In this document: positions 63,904 through 64,000 of the stretch, one piece after another | How positions within the stretch are numbered: position 1 is the first letter of the stretch | How the letters are laid out: every line of letters begins with the position of its first letter | Position numbers and translations under genes: made by a program | Notes under the pieces: model-generated | Told to the model about the DNA's origin: nothing | The model's database searches: none | Seen by the model: the letters and a program-made list of their open reading frames with translations, nothing else | Assembly: GCA_943737045.1 (NCBI GenBank) | Contig: CALSFV010000262.1 | Location: forward strand, 350,001 to 414,000 | Source: Parapristionchus giblindavisi | Taxonomy: Eukaryota > Nematoda > Chromadorea > Rhabditida > Diplogasteridae | Direction of reading: 5' to 3' | Length of the DNA: 64,000 nt

Positions 63904-64000
63904 CTGACATGAAAAATTTTCTGCTAGACCCAGCGTGTCATATACCAAACGAAAGAGCAAAAAATTCTGAGTATTTTGCACGTTCCCATGTTGAACAACG
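63904..64000. repeat. Partial long unit cut by the window edge
   Basis: The first 97 bases of a type I unit, ending at gaacaacg; the array continues to the right. Confidence 0.95.

Larger units (their letters stand above)
1..64000. repeat. Tandem satellite DNA array, 321-bp dimeric unit with interspersed 168-bp units
   Basis: Head-to-tail units in one orientation fill the window from edge to edge; the array continues beyond both ends. Unit starts (ctgacatg) are spaced 321 bp, or 168 bp for short units, with occasional 319 or 322. Summing 176 long units, 44 short units, the small indels and the terminal 97 bases reproduces 64000 exactly, so no foreign base is left over. Neighbouring units differ by few substitutions, which indicates active homogenisation. 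Known biology: megabase-scale arrays of 150-340-bp monomers build eukaryotic centromeric and heterochromatic DNA; no prokaryotic element looks like this. Chromosomal position and species cannot be read from the sequence. Because copies are nearly identical, copy number depends on the quality of the assembly. Confidence 0.98.

Noticed and set aside
1..64000. CRISPR-like regular spacing
   Set aside because: There are no unique spacers between conserved short repeats; the whole period is conserved.
1..64000. Transposon, retroelement or rDNA spacer as the source of the repeat
   Set aside because: No terminal repeats, target-site duplications, reverse transcriptase or transposase frame, or rRNA-like sequence was seen. 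Units join head to tail without borders.
1..64000. tRNA, snRNA or other structured RNA genes
   Set aside because: I saw no cloverleaf-like arrangement or A/B-box pair; the only inverted repeats are the 9-10-base dyads described in the findings.

Overview
The whole window is one uninterrupted tandem satellite array. I find no gene, RNA gene, transposon, CRISPR array or unique DNA in it. Every base falls into one repeat family: 176 complete long units (nominally 321 bp), 44 short units (168 bp) and a 97-bp partial unit at the right edge. The lengths close exactly: 176 x 321, plus 44 x 168, plus 97, plus a net 15 bases of small indels (seventeen +1 insertions and one 2-base deletion) equals 64000. 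GC is roughly 36%, counted by hand on one unit. An array of this length, homogeneity and unit size is typical of eukaryotic (peri)centromeric, subtelomeric or B-chromosome heterochromatin. I do not recognise the monomer and cannot name a clade.

Unit anatomy, phased at the ctgacatg that begins base 1: the long unit is an old dimer. Half A (unit positions 1-153) and half B (154-321) align without gaps over their first ~77 bases at about 71% identity, including a 20-base identical core (48-67 in A, 201-220 in B); their tails are much more diverged. The short unit is half A up to that core joined to half B after it. That is the product expected from a crossover out of register by 153 bp (321-153=168).

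Long units come in two main subfamilies. Type I has ctGctag at 20, T at 62, T at 81, acaaaattgaattat at 117-131, ggcaataatg at 139-148, A at 187 and G at 316. Type II has A20, C62, C81, acataattgccctat, gccattaaag, C187 and C316. Recombinants between them are common. Short units are classed here by diagnostic bases: alpha (ctagatac), beta (catttcag + ctcgtgtttttt + C316-type end), gamma (preceded by an extra C, cacttcag + ctcgtgtttttt + G316-type end), delta (ctagacac), epsilon (aacactgaat), and a few minor forms.

Layout: 1-810 mixed units; 811-7275 a 3.07/3.39-kb tandem duplication; 7276-10179 mixed type I/II units with 810-bp and 2262-bp periodicities; 10180-16293 a 3057-bp tandem duplication; 15805-21446 a series of related blocks shrinking from 2415 to 1774 to 1453 bp; 22899-24856 a 979-bp duplication; 27594-35667 a 4037-bp tandem duplication with a 1132-bp duplication nested in each copy; 40010-45007 three blocks (2094, 1452, 1452 bp) sharing a patched unit; 45497-48568 a 1620/1452-bp pair; 50985-57632 short-unit-rich 1131- and 810-bp blocks; 58765-64000 long units only. 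The sequence is best read as a record of repeated unequal exchange in a satellite, not as a coding or regulatory locus. The recurrent 61-85-codon open frames are by-products of the repeat.
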